Shown here: one piece after another, positions 1 to 9,285 of the stretch
How the letters are laid out: the number at the start of each line of letters is the position of its first letter
Numbering within the stretch: position 1 is the first letter of the stretch
Origin: Amorphophallus konjac
Taxonomy: Eukaryota; Streptophyta; Magnoliopsida; Alismatales; Araceae
Direction of reading: 5' to 3'
Assembly: GCA_022559845.1 (NCBI GenBank)
Contig: CM040128.1
Location: 71,859,247-71,923,246 of the forward strand
DNA length: 64,000 nucleotides
The notes under the pieces: generated by a model
What the model was told of the DNA's origin: nothing
The model's database searches: none
The model's input: only the letters and a program-made list of their open reading frames with translations
Translations under genes and position numbers: made by a program

Positions 1-476
1 AAAATGATAATTAATAAATGTAACATCATAATAATAGTTAAATAATTATGAAAAATGACAAAAAAAATTGAAAATGATAATTAAGAAATGTAATGGTAAA
101 ATAATAATGAAATAACTAAAAATGAGAAAAAATATAAAAATGATAATTAATAAATGTAACAGCATAATAATAGTAAAATAATTATGAAAATGACAAAGAC
201 CATAAAAAATGATAATTAATAAATGTACGAGTATAATAATAAATTAATTATAAAATTGATAAAAAATATAAAATTGATAATTAATAAATGTAACACTATA
301 ACAATAGTATAAAATCACCTAATTGTGAAAAATGATAGAAAAATAATATAAACGTTTCGCTTCATTTAATCAGTGTCGTTTGATGACTATGAAAGTTTCA
401 GATCCGTGTTGGTAGAGTTAAGAAACCCATACATGGTTAAACCCTTCAAACGAACTTGAGTTTCTTCAAGTTTCAC

Positions 477-705
477 TGCTATGAGATATTTGTCACCGTT
501 ACAGAGTTATTTGTCACTACTAACGGCTATTTGTTACTCACAACAAGTATTTGTCACCCTTATCGCTCGCCAGCCATCGCCTTTGTTTCGCTTCAAAACA
601 TATCTTTTACTTCTGTTATGTATTTATCACCCTTAGGAGACATTTGTCAGCCTTGAAACCTATTTCTCACCACTGATGACTATTTGTCACCACTATGCGG
701 TGTTA
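477..705 (+). repeat. ATTTGTCACC minisatellite, copy 1
   Basis: Degenerate units of about 20-27 bp built on TATTTGTCACCCTTA, including ATTTGTCACTACTA, ATTTGTTACTCACA, TTTATCACCCTTA and ATTTGTCAGCCTT. The same array recurs at about 1391-1555 in the same orientation and at 2755-2912 in the opposite orientation. Confidence 0.8.
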
Positions 706-1390
706 GCCGTCGCGCTTGATTTTCTTATTTGACTTACTAGCTCCAAAATTTCAAAACTTGTTCTTTCTATCTAACAATGATAATTAATAAATATAATACT
801 GTAATTATAATAAAATAAATAAAAATGCTAAAAAACCATACAAATTGAAAATTTATAAATATAATGGAATAATAATAAAATAATTATGAAAAAGATAAAA
901 ACCATATAAAATGATAATTAATAAATGTAACATCATAATAATAGTTAATTAACTGTGAAAATGACAAAAATCAAAAAAATTTAAAATGACAATTAATAAA
1001 TATAATGGTAAAATAATAATGAAATAACTGAAAATGAGAAAAAAAAATATAAAAATGATAATTAATAAATATAACATCATAATAATAGTAAAATTATTAT
1101 GAAAATGACAAAGCCCATAAAAATGATAATTAATAAATGTACCAGTATAATAATAAATTATTATAAAATTGATAAAAAAATATAAAATTGATAATTAATA
1201 AATGTAACACTTTAACAATAATATAAAATCACCTAATTGTGAAAAATGATAGAAAGATAATATAAACGTTTCACTTCATTTAATCAGTGTCGTTTGATGT
1301 CTAGGAAAGCTTCAGATCCATGTTGGTAGAGTTAGGAAACCCATATACGGTTAAACCCTTCAAACGAACTTGAGTTTCTTCAAATTTCAC

Positions 1391-1555
1391 TGCCATGAGA
1401 TATTTGTCACCGTTACAGAGTTATTTGTCACTGCTAACGGCTATTTGTCACTCACAACATTTATTTGTCACCCTTATCGCTCACTAGCCATCGCCTTTGT
1501 TTCGCTTCAAAACATATCTTTTACTTCTGTTATCCATTTATCACCCTTTAAAACT
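1391..1555 (+). repeat. ATTTGTCACC minisatellite, copy 2
   Basis: Second copy of the array, inside the 914-bp duplication. Units such as ATTTGTCACCGTTACAGA and ATTTGTCACCCTTATCGC are clear. The array decays into AT-rich sequence after about 1550. Confidence 0.8.
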
Positions 1556-1711
1556 ACAATTATACACACAACCTACACAACTCAACATAAAACACACATC
1601 CCCCGATAAAATCCACACAACATATAACTCAATGAATAAAAGAAATTATAATTACATTAATTCAAATGTGTCATTTTTACAATTATAATTACAAATCAAC
1701 AGATATCCGTT

Positions 1712-2106
1712 GGATCATCCTCTACCATCACCAGTTGTAGAAGAATCCCCTCTCTCAGACGACTCCTCCTGCCCAACAATTGCTTCATTTAGCTCAGTTG
1801 GATCGACTTCTTCCACTTCGTCCTCTATACACAACCGAAGTGGCTCGGCAGATTTGATCAGACGAAGATTAGAAGCAACCAACTCTGTAGTGTCACCCTC
1901 GTCTGATTGAAAAGTTTCGGCACTAGAATCCTCTGAGACGCCAATTTTTTAAAATACTCGCTCCATTCAAACCATAATTTTGAAAGAAGCTCTTTTCTGA
2001 AGTCGATATCATGATCTCTCTCTTCTAGAGAATCATCATCAACCAACATGTATGTATAAAGCTTCCTCGTCTGTCCTGGTCAAAAAGCACGAACAATAGC
2101 TTTGGT
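1712..2106 (-). pseudogene. SNF2 helicase fragment (CLSY/DRD1-like), left arm of inverted repeat
   Basis: Read on the minus strand from about 2106 to 1947, this encodes the end of a SNF2 helicase C-terminal domain: AI-RAF, a stop where arginine is expected (TGA, a CGA-to-TGA type change), then PGQ, and further on [16 protein letters not shown]. It continues as a 70-80-codon acidic, Ser/Thr/Glu-rich open stretch (about 1943-1712) in a neighbouring frame. From memory, the RAFRPGQ...YTY...PEE...RKE.ISK.WFEW pattern is closest to the plant-specific CLSY/DRD1 remodellers of RNA-directed DNA methylation; this family call needs a search. The fragment has no start, no ATPase domain and a stop, so it is a captured gene piece. 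The same piece, about 88% identical by eye, is repeated in inverse orientation at 2113-2272. Confidence 0.6.
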
Positions 2107-2272
2107 ATCTCGCCAAGCCATTGGTCCTGCTTTTAGACCAGGACAGACCAAGAAGGTTTACACATACAGGATGGTCGCTGGTGATTCTCCAGAAGAGAGA
2201 GATTATGATACCTGCTTCAGAAAAGAGCTTATTTCAAAATTGTGGTTTGAATGGAGCGAGTATTCTAAAAAA
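1947..2272. repeat. Long near-perfect inverted repeat (hairpin)
   Basis: The reverse complement of about 1947-2106 aligns over its whole length with about 2113-2272. Shared blocks include GACCAGGACAGAC, GAAGAGAGAGAT, TTCAGAAAAGAGCTT and TGGTTTGAATGGAGCGAGTA. Differences are scattered single bases, mostly transitions. Transcription in either direction would give one long stem. This is the arrangement of inverted gene duplications that found hairpin-siRNA or young MIRNA loci in plants; whether this one is expressed cannot be seen. Confidence 0.85.
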
Positions 2273-2293
2273 TTTCGACAGCATCTCCCTTAA
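2107..2293 (+). pseudogene. SNF2 helicase fragment (CLSY/DRD1-like), right arm of inverted repeat
   Basis: The plus strand reads [13 protein letters not shown], then [20 protein letters not shown], then [16 protein letters not shown], ending at a stop near 2291. This is SNF2 motif VI and the segment after it. The motif VI arginine is proline here (CCT for CGT), while the left arm keeps CGT but has a nonsense codon two residues on, so each arm has lost a different residue. The reading frame is otherwise open through the arm. There is no upstream helicase core, so it cannot be a working remodeller. The arms meet almost directly around 2106-2113, giving a predicted hairpin of about 325 nt with a loop under 10 nt. 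Confidence 0.6.
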
Positions 2294-2439
2294 AAATTGA
2301 CAATTTTCCACTTTTGTACATCCTGAAAAATTATATTAAACAAAATAAAAATACATCTAACATGTGAATTGAGAGATGAAATTAGGAATCATGACATGAG
2401 GGATTAAACCATGGCAGTGACATCTTGGATGTGATGTTA

Positions 2440-2760
2440 TAGAGGCCCTGCGTGGGCCGCGGTGGCCGAATGGCGATGGGCAGCCGAGGATGGCGGCTGT
2501 AGCGGTGCTGGACGATAGCCGGTGGCCGGGTCCAACTGGAACAGCGGTCGGCTGCCACGGCACGGCACCGGAGGGGCAGCGGTGCTCTGCCGGAGTGGCT
2601 ACAAGGGGGAGCGTGACGGTGGGCTGGCTGGCACTCATGGCGGTGCTGGTTCGCGGAGGAGAGGGAGGGTGCGTAGGGCACCCGTGGGCACACAGGGACA
2701 AGGTGGCGATGGTCTGCGGCGAGGGGGGGAAAATAAGGGATGGGGGGAAAATAAATGGCT
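2440..2760. other. GC-rich island in AT-rich flanks
   Basis: An abrupt GC-rich stretch (GGGCCGCGGTGGCCG, GGCACGGCACCGGAGG and similar) between AT-rich repeats. ORFs of 80-110 codons are open in several frames on both strands, as expected from composition alone, and none resembles a known domain. It may be another captured host fragment inside the same transposon-like block. Confidence 0.5.
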
Positions 2761-2912
2761 TCTAAGGGTAAGAAATACGTCGTAAGGGTGACAAATAGGT
2801 CGTAAGGGTGACAAATACTTCTAAGAGTAACAAATGGGTCCTAAGAGTGACAAATAGCTTCTAAGGGTAACAAATGGGTGTCTAAACGTGAAAAATAACT
2901 GTAGTGGTGATA
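2755..2912 (-). repeat. ATTTGTCACC minisatellite, inverted copy
   Basis: On the minus strand the units read TATTTGTCACCCTTACGACC, TATTTGTCACTCTTAGGACC, CATTTGTTACCCTTAGAAGC. This is the array of 477-705 and 1391-1555 in opposite orientation. The oppositely facing arrays bracket the gene fragments, like subterminal repeats of a DNA transposon, but I could not find terminal inverted repeats or a target duplication. Confidence 0.7.
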
Positions 2913-2916
2913 AATG

Positions 2917-2938
2917 AAAGAGAGAGAGAGAGAGAGAG
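2917..2938. repeat. (GA)n microsatellite
   Basis: A short run of about ten GA units next to the inverted minisatellite. Confidence 0.9.
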
Positions 2939-3519
2939 GCATTAACAAACAGAAAAAATGGTGGCTCCTGGCACACGTCTCTCCCTCCTGCAGTCCTGCT
3001 GTCTTGCACTCCTGTTGCTGGTAAAGTATTCGTATTTGTTTACTAAAGTCAATGGAAGACCTAAAGTCGGTAGAAGATGAAGGGTCTCTCCCAACTTATG
3101 CCAACTACTCATGAGTTGAGGTTTTAAAGACGAAGGTTCTCACTACGGCTTGTTTTAATTTTAGAAGTCAAATAGTTAAAATGGGGTAGTTATTATAATT
3201 TCAGGAAATGTAACAATCTTCCATCTTATCATATTTTATATATTTTATATTTATATTTTATAATATATTATTTACATAAATATATATTATATGACATATA
3301 TTATTACGAACGGATATTTTATGAAATGAATATTATAATATCCGTATCCGGTCTGATTCAAATTCTAATATTATCCGTATCTGAAATAATAAATATGATT
3401 TAGAATATTATCCGCTAATTAATACGGATTCGAATTCGAATATTATCCAGCTAAACTATTGATATATTTATATTTATTTATTTTATTTATTATATATGCG
3501 TATTACGGTTAAACATAAG
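2939..3519. other. AT-rich intergenic or transposon-derived sequence
   Basis: No gene seen. About 3300-3450 has several copies of ATTATCCG and CGGATATT, some in inverted pairs (ACGGATATT and AATATCCGT at about 3309-3343). Probably old transposon sequence; family not identified. Confidence 0.4.
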
Positions 3520-3884
3520 CTATTCCAGGAGTTTCCGACGGAATCTTATTCAGTCGGAAATAAGTTAGAATTTACACACATATTTTTATTCATTTATGAT
3601 AATTATTACATAAATATATGTAAATATTAGTGATGAAAATTTTCTTGTCGAAAATCAGTGGGTAATTACCAACGTAATTCTGACGAAATTTAAACTTTCT
3701 CAAAGTTGTCTCTTTTTAGAGACAGATTTCCGCCCGAAATAATAGGTTGAAAATCAGTCTGTATTTACCGACGGATTTGCGACATAATATTTTCCGTTGG
3801 AAAGTTATAATAGTTCCGACGTATTTCCGACGGATATATTGCCGTCGAAAAATTGCGTCGGTATTTCCTATTTTTCTTGTAGTG
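3520..3884 (+). mobile_element. Right end of a CACTA-like DNA transposon
   Basis: The block ends in CTATTTTTCTTGTAGTG (3868-3884), whose reverse complement begins CACTACAAGAAAAATAG, the terminal inverted repeat typical of plant CACTA (En/Spm) elements. Upstream are short repeats around CCGACGGA, TTTCCGACGGA and GTCGGAAATA in both orientations, as in CACTA subterminal regions. The matching left end was not found in the window and no transposase is visible, so this is a truncated or non-autonomous copy. The 3-bp target site after the end would be GGA. Confidence 0.65.
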
Positions 3885-4099
3885 GGAGAAGGGAGCTCAT
3901 CGGTAGGATGGGATTTTCGTGGGTAAGGAGGTCGAGATGGGGAAGAGATTTTTGAAGGTGGGCCGCCTAAAAAATGGGGGGGGGGAATAAAAATGTATGG
4001 GGCGCCCAAATATACTGTATATTGGCGCCTTCAAGTTAACATGCAATTCCTATGTTTTTAATTTTTTATTATTTTTTAAAACATTTTATTCTTATATTT
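3885..4099. other. Unassigned sequence between two CACTA-like ends
   Basis: Contains a G-rich run near 3976-3986 followed by AT-rich DNA. No gene or recognised repeat seen. Confidence 0.4.
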
Positions 4100-4328
4100 T
4101 ATTAAAAATGAAATAATATCTAAAATATATTCTCACGTTTACTTAAAAAATGTAGTAATAACTCAACTTTTCCTATGTTTCTCGTCAAACCGTCAGAAAA
4201 AGGTGAGTATATACCTACGCTATAATGAAACGTAGAAAAGTTAAAAAATATCAGAATAAATCGTATATACCTACGTTTTATTGAAACATAAGTAAAATTC
4301 GTAGCTATATATCCCATTTCTTGTAGTG
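4100..4328 (+). mobile_element. Second CACTA-like right end
   Basis: Ends in ATTTCTTGTAGTG (4316-4328), the reverse complement of CACTACAAGAAAT. Subterminal repeats of the type TATACCTACG...TTTCAT/ATTGAAAC appear at about 4205-4235 and 4265-4295 and differ from those of the neighbouring end, so this is another family. The left end was not found. A 3-bp target site TCT would follow. Confidence 0.6.
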
Positions 4329-4537
4329 TCTCTCTAGCGTGAGACATGTTGCTCACCTACAAAAGAAAAAAAGAAAGAGAGAAGTAATTAGTATCAACAT
4401 ATATACAACAAAGCAAGGAAAGCCATAAAAGTTGTAGGCCATCAAGGCATCAGGCCATGGAAGCTGACAAAATTAATAGGGTCCACGGGTCTCCCGTCGT
4501 CACTTTCAGCTCTGGCATACATCGCGTGAGGGGTATT
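4329..4537. other. No gene seen
   Basis: Purine-rich and mixed sequence between the CACTA-like end and the candidate LTR. No feature supported. Confidence 0.4.
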
Positions 4538-4862
4538 TGTTGAACCCCGTATAATATTTTTTTGATATTTCAGAGGAATTCTCAAAAAGAGAGAGCGAAA
4601 GAAGAAAGAAAAAAAGAGAGACCAGAAAAGACAAAGGAAGAAGACAAAAAAATGAAGAGAAATAAGAGAGAAAAAAGAAAAAAGAAAAAGAAGAAAGAAA
4701 GAAAGAAAAAAATAAGAAAATGTCATTAAGATAGCTATATGATGGTAGGCTGGGCATCATGAAAAACAATCAAACAAAAAGACTCCACTTGCTGCAACCC
4801 TTGATCTCCCAGCAGTAAGCAAATTTCGTTGAAAAGACCGATCAAGAGGAGGGAGCTTTTAT

Positions 4863-4863
<1 letters not shown>

Positions 4864-4937
<74 letters not shown>
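4864..4937. repeat. (CT)n microsatellite
   Basis: About 37 uninterrupted CT units. It opens long artificial Arg-Glu reading frames on the minus strand that are not genes. Confidence 0.95.
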
Positions 4938-4938
<1 letters not shown>

Positions 4939-5009
4939 GCCCCCCTGGGTTCGCATAAAGAAAAGGGGGTGGGGGGGAAGAAGGTTCACGTCGGTTATTT
5001 CCCACTGGG

Positions 5010-5510
5010 GGAGAGCCCTCCAGTTGCGAAAGCACCAGAGGAACTGTCTCCGACTGTGGGGTGATTGGAGGAACACCCTCTGGTTTCATAAGCACCGGAG
5101 AGAGTCCCCCTCCAGTTGCATACCCACCAGAGGAGCTCCCTCCAACTGTGCAACCACCGGAGGTGGGCCCCTCCTGTTACGGGTAGTAGTGGAGGGACTC
5201 CCTCCTGTTGTGTAGCACCGGAGGAGTCCCCCTCCGGTTGTACACAGGCGGAGGGGCATCTCTCTAGTCCTCTCTGTCACAAAAAAAGGGAGAAAAAAAG
5301 AAAAAGACCAGCTCCCTCTTTCGCTACCTTGCCCTTCACCAATGCGCCACCATGAGGTCAGTCCTCCCTCTTCCTCCACCTCGCCCTGCACTGGTGGCCC
5401 ACTGCAAGGTTGGTTCCCCTCTTTCACCACCTTGCCTTTCATCGGAGGCCCACCATGAAAAATGGTTCCCCTTTCCTCCGCCTTACCTTTCATCGGAGGA
5501 CCACCATGAG
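5010..5510. repeat. Array of short palindromes upstream of a TATA box
   Basis: Repeated 35-50-bp units in which CTCC(G/A)GTTG faces CAACCACCGGAG; one unit is bounded by CCCCTCCG and CGGAGGGG (5229-5256). From about 5330 the units change to TTTCATCGGAGG facing CCACCATGAAA. The arms are conserved while the loops vary. Confidence 0.6.
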
Positions 5511-5553
5511 ATTGCAACCGAAGGGTTTCTCCCCTCTTCCTACTTCCAAACCC

Positions 5554-5560
5554 TATAAAA
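5554..5560 (+). promoter_or_regulatory. TATA box of the candidate LTR
   Basis: TATAAAA in the context ACCCTATAAAAGGGAGG, directly after the palindrome array. Comparable TATA boxes follow palindromes in the Tat LTR and the solo LTR of this window. Confidence 0.5.
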
Positions 5561-5740
5561 GGGAGGAGTCGAGCAAAGAAGGAGGAAGACGATTTGGATT
5601 TGGACCTTATTTTGAAAACCAAATCTTTGAATATCTCCTGGAGCAAGACTTGAAAGAATTGAAGCCCTTCGAAGCTTAGCTCAGGACTCCCTTATTTAGA
5701 GCACTCCTGTTCAAGACCCGATAATTGTTCACGTTTAACA

Positions 5741-6186
5741 AATTGTGCAAAAGCCCTCACATAAGAGTATGTTTACAAAAATATCTCCAACATGAGGGAA
5801 ATTTCTTGTATTTGTTATGAATGATATAAAAAATCATGTAAACTATGTAGATATCAAAGTTACGAGAATTTGACGTCAAATTATTAAAAAAATGCTATAA
5901 AATCTAAAAATTACAGTCTTACCCCCAAAGTTCTGTGAAATTGTATGAAAATTCATGTAATTCAAGAAAAAATCTTGATAATTTCAAAATTCAAGAGAAA
6001 TATTCAAGTTTGCAGAAATATTCTTCAGAATTAGTGTCCCTATTTCGTTTAGAAAACCAAAAATCACGATTTTATCTTGGACCTTTGCAAAATTGCATAA
6101 GGGCCTAGGAAAATGTAAGAAAAATAAAAAAACTCAAAAGGTTGCACAAAAATGTCTTAATTGTGCTGAAAGAGTGATTTTACCCA
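5741..6186. other. No gene seen
   Basis: AT-rich sequence without a recognisable feature between the candidate LTR and the hAT region. A primer-binding site was looked for after 5740 and not found. Confidence 0.4.
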
Positions 6187-7621
6187 AGGTTTGCCGTCCC
6201 GGGCATCTCGACTGTCTCGGTCACGGCCCGGGACGGGATGGGACGGCCGGGACGCCCAACGTCTCGATATGCCTGGCGAGACCACGCGATCTTTTGAATT
6301 TTTTAAAAATTTAAATTTTCAATTTTAAAAAATAAATTTTTAATAAAAATCTATTTAAATTATAAAAAATATATACATTCAAAAATATTAGAATGTTGAG
6401 TTATTTTTTATGATCATAGATCCATACTAAATTACATATAATTAATTATATAAAAATAACATATTACACCTCTTAATTAAACATCTTATTTGAAGAGACA
6501 AAAAAGATTCCTTAATATGTTAAAGCAAACATATACATAATAATGACGTCATTCAACTCCACTCATAAAGTACAAAATGCCAAAACTCACTCATCTGACT
6601 CATCTGTGAATCCTGAATCCCAATCATAATCAGATACATGAGAGTCATGACCCTATAATCTAACTCTATCCTAGTGGGTGGACGTGCATGTGGGTGAGCC
6701 TGAAAATATATAACCATCTGCATAAATAATGGGTCATGTGTAGCGGTAGACGGTATATGAAATTATCTAAAAAAACTACTAGTGCGACTGGTGCTGGTGC
6801 TGCTCGAACTCTGGACGTGGAGGAAGATTCTGATCCGCCCAGTGCTGGTGGTGGGAGTACCCTGGACGTTGAAGATGATGCCCCGGCTCTGCTACGAGAA
6901 ACATATCCCTCTCGTAATAGTGTCCGAAAGTAATCTCGGACATCCTCTGGAACTAAGGAGCATGCACAGCAATCCCATCCCACTCCGGAAAGGTGCTCTG
7001 CAAATCTATGTATGTCGGTGATGCGATGTCTGCAGTATATACAGTGCACATGTCGATCACCCTCAACAGTGTAATCATACTCCTACGCAGGGTGACGTCG
7101 TCCGTCCATGATGACCTGCAAATGTTGTAAAATTTTGTATTAGTAACTTGAATGATAAGTGTAAAACTCAAGATATGAAGAAAATTACGATTAATTTATA
7201 GGTACTCATAAATATAAATAAATAATACATACTCCTAATCATATGGGCTCAAACTTGGCCACATCCTATCTCCAAACAATCTGACATTATACGTACTCCG
7301 CAGATAGGACAAATAATCTTTATAATGCATGGAACCTGCATAGTTCTCCCAGTACATGCGTACAAAGTATTCATACTATTGGGAACCTTGTGAGTACACG
7401 ACCAGTGGTGGCGAAGCTGAGGGCTGAGCGTATCCTTCGGTACATTACGACATTGAAACATGCACATGAGGATATGCATACGATGGAAAGAATGAACAAC
7501 TACTCTCAGAATCTCCATGATACACCGGCTGCTGCTGCATGACCGTCCATACTCACTTCTAGATCCCTGAGAGTCATGTGTGCTCATCCTCTCAAAATCA
7601 TACAACATACCTTAATAGCTG
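6187..7621 (-). mobile_element. 3' part of a hAT transposon, left of the inserted LTR element
   Basis: Continuation of the hAT block at 18113-20616, displaced by the LTR element 7627-18112. It carries the distal coding tail and 3' flank. Near its far end is a GC-rich inverted repeat, CCGTCCCGGGC (6194-6204) facing GCCCGGGACGG (6226-6236), in otherwise AT-rich DNA. I take this as near the element's end, but a terminal repeat with an 8-bp target duplication could not be shown because the other end lies outside the window. Confidence 0.5.
6587..7621 (-). pseudogene. hAT transposase C-terminal tail (exons)
   Basis: On the minus strand this holds Ser/Gly/Tyr-rich low-complexity coding segments, ending in an acidic tail with GHDSHVSDYDWDSG followed by FTDESDE and a TGA at 6587-6589. 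Such tails end many plant hAT transposases after the dimerisation domain. Between are stretches with stops that I read as introns; exon edges are uncertain. A good splice donor (AAG/GTATG) lies near 7608, next to the point where the LTR element inserted. The product would be the very C-terminus of the transposase encoded at 18113-20616. The gene is broken by two LTR-element insertions and cannot be functional. Confidence 0.45.
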
Positions 7622-7626
7622 GTACT
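7622..7626. repeat. Target-site duplication, left copy (GTACT)
   Basis: GTACT precedes the left LTR and GTAGT (18113-18117) follows the right LTR: 5 bp with one mismatch, as expected for an old insertion. Confidence 0.6.
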
Positions 7627-9272
7627 CGTAGATTTAGCTAATCAACTTAAGGAAATAAGAAAAATCATAAAAAGCTATGAAAAGAATGATGAAAGGAATA
7701 GAAAAGGGGGAGCATGCGTAGGATGCTAATGGAGTGTGATCGCTAGAGACGCGAGGGCCTCAAAGATATAACAATAAAAAAATAAGGAGGGATCGCGAAT
7801 ATGGAAGCGGGGAGATGTGAGTGTTACCTTCTCTTTCTATCGGCCGGCCTATGAAGAGAATTCTTCTTTGCTTGATTATCCTTGCGAAATAAGATAAACA
7901 ACTAACAAAAAAATATGGATTAGAATTATGAGATGTGTAGCATCAAATCCTTAAGATAAACAAACATGACAATATGGAGATGAACACACCTTGTTGGGTG
8001 TTGGCCCTTAAACCCCTATGCAAAGGGTAGGTAAAGATGATGATATGATGAAATAAGAGGGAGGTGTGCAAGTGTTGCACTAAGGAGGCCTCAACGTGGT
8101 TGAGGAGATGAAGATAATGAAAGAAGAGAAAAGAACATGATGCATGCAAACTAAGTAAAATTCATGAAAGAAACAAAAGAAATTAAGGAAGGGATAGGCT
8201 TATTGATGTGATTCTCCAAAGGGGGCTTCAATGTAGCTCCAAGAGGAAGAAGATCTCCAAGGGATGTAGCATTAAGCATGTGGGAGGCTTCTCCTTGAGC
8301 TCCCGATCTGGCAGCACCTCCTCTTTCTTGATTGTTGATGCCTTCAACACAAGGGAGAGAGGGCTCCTATTTATAGGGCTGAAATTCAGAGTTTAATACA
8401 AAGAAAATTAAGAAAACATGTTTTAATAGGATTTGGAAAGAGATAAATATTAGCCAAGTATCCTTTCATCCTTGGAAAGCCTTAAGACTCCGTTCCCAAG
8501 TGAAAAGGGGCTCAAAACGAAGAAAGAAGAAGGTTCTACCGGAGTTCGGAATTCTACAAGAAATGGCGACCACACAGACGGTCGCTATTTAAAGGGCAAC
8601 AGATGGAAGTGTCACTGATTCCAAAGCATTTCTAGATGAATTAGGACTTTCCGACATTTGAAAAGAATTGGCGACCATGAGGTGGTCGCTAATTAGAAAT
8701 TAATACGAGTTTCGGACGGAGTTAAAAGCTCAAAATATAGCAAGGAAATTGGGGACTTTCCACACGGGCGCATATTCATGAAATGGCGACCTTCCGGGCA
8801 GTCGTGGAATCAAAAATAATTTGATTTCGGCTCAAAATATGAAGAAAAAAATTGACGACCTTCCGAACGGTCGCTATTTAAAGAAATAGCGACTTTCCGG
8901 AGTGTCACTAATTCACATATTTTAGAAAATGGGCCAAACAGAACCTGTAGGAAATGAGCGCCCTTGACCTGGGCACCAACTGGAATGGGCGCCTAGGTCC
9001 TGGGTGCTAATTCCATAATGGGTGCCCAGGTGATGGGCGCCCATTAAATGGCGACCAGCCCACTGTCATTATTTAGCAAAAGGCCCGGAAAAATGAAGAA
9101 AAACCTCAGAAAAATTTGAAAAAATAGGAAAACATGTGGAAAAGCTTGAGAAAGTTGAATATTCAAGAAAATTGAGGAAAACCACTCAAATAAGTCGATT
9201 TGAGGGTCAAATGGGGCATCGCAAAGCGATAGGAGATATAATAAAAATGACGTTAAATTTAGCGTGTCTACA
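7627..9272 (-). repeat. 3' LTR of the 7627-18112 element
   Basis: 1646 bp, aligned end to end with 16461-18112. Reads TGTAGACACGCTAAATTTAACG on the minus strand from 9272. It contains palindromes of the type GGCGACC...GGTCGCTATTT and GGGCGCCC between about 8560 and 9060. Confidence 0.9.
8366..8375 (-). promoter_or_regulatory. TATA box in the LTR
   Basis: TATAAATAGG on the minus strand, downstream (in the transcript direction) of the palindrome array. The equivalent in the other LTR (17199-17208) is TGTAAATAGG, so the presumed promoter of the upstream LTR is mutated. Confidence 0.5.
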
Positions 9273-9285
9273 GCTGCCCCGCCTT
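9273..9285 (-). promoter_or_regulatory. Polypurine tract
   Basis: AAGGCGGGGCAGC on the minus strand, directly before the 3' LTR. This is the expected plus-strand primer position and supports minus orientation. Confidence 0.6.

Larger units (their letters stand above)
1..1610. repeat. AT-rich tandem duplication, period about 914 bp
   Basis: Two copies of a block of about 0.9 kb lie head to tail: the segment starting CGAACTTGAGTTTCTTCAA at 451 recurs at 1365 (offset 914). The first part of each copy is itself an AT-rich minisatellite in which AATGATAATTAATAAATG returns every 60-70 bp (near 1, 70, 138, 209 and 268, and again from about 908). The second part holds the ATTTGTCACC minisatellite. 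I see no credible coding capacity. The left edge is cut by the window. Confidence 0.85.
4538..5740 (+). mobile_element. Candidate LTR (solo or truncated) of a retrotransposon
   Basis: Starts TGTTGAACCCCG and ends GTTTAACA, near-inverted termini similar to those of the Tat LTR at 43364 (TGTTGAC...GTCAAACA). It has the internal order expected of an LTR: an array of short palindromes (about 5010-5510), a TATA box (5554-5560) and a short transcribed tail. It also contains a purine tract (4570-4730) and a CT microsatellite. No 5-bp target duplication was found (GTATT before, AATTG after) and no primer site follows, so the boundaries are tentative. Confidence 0.4.

Noticed and set aside
2357..2785. 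Five overlapping frames of 87-114 codons on both strands
   Set aside because: Open through high GC only; frames overlap on both strands and show no family resemblance.
4442..5095. Minus-strand frames rich in Phe/Ser and Arg-Glu
   Set aside because: Produced by a purine tract and the CT microsatellite; low complexity, no start context or domain.
4533..5745. Target duplication for the candidate LTR 4538-5740
   Set aside because: GTATT on the left and AATTG on the right do not match, so the call was kept at low confidence.
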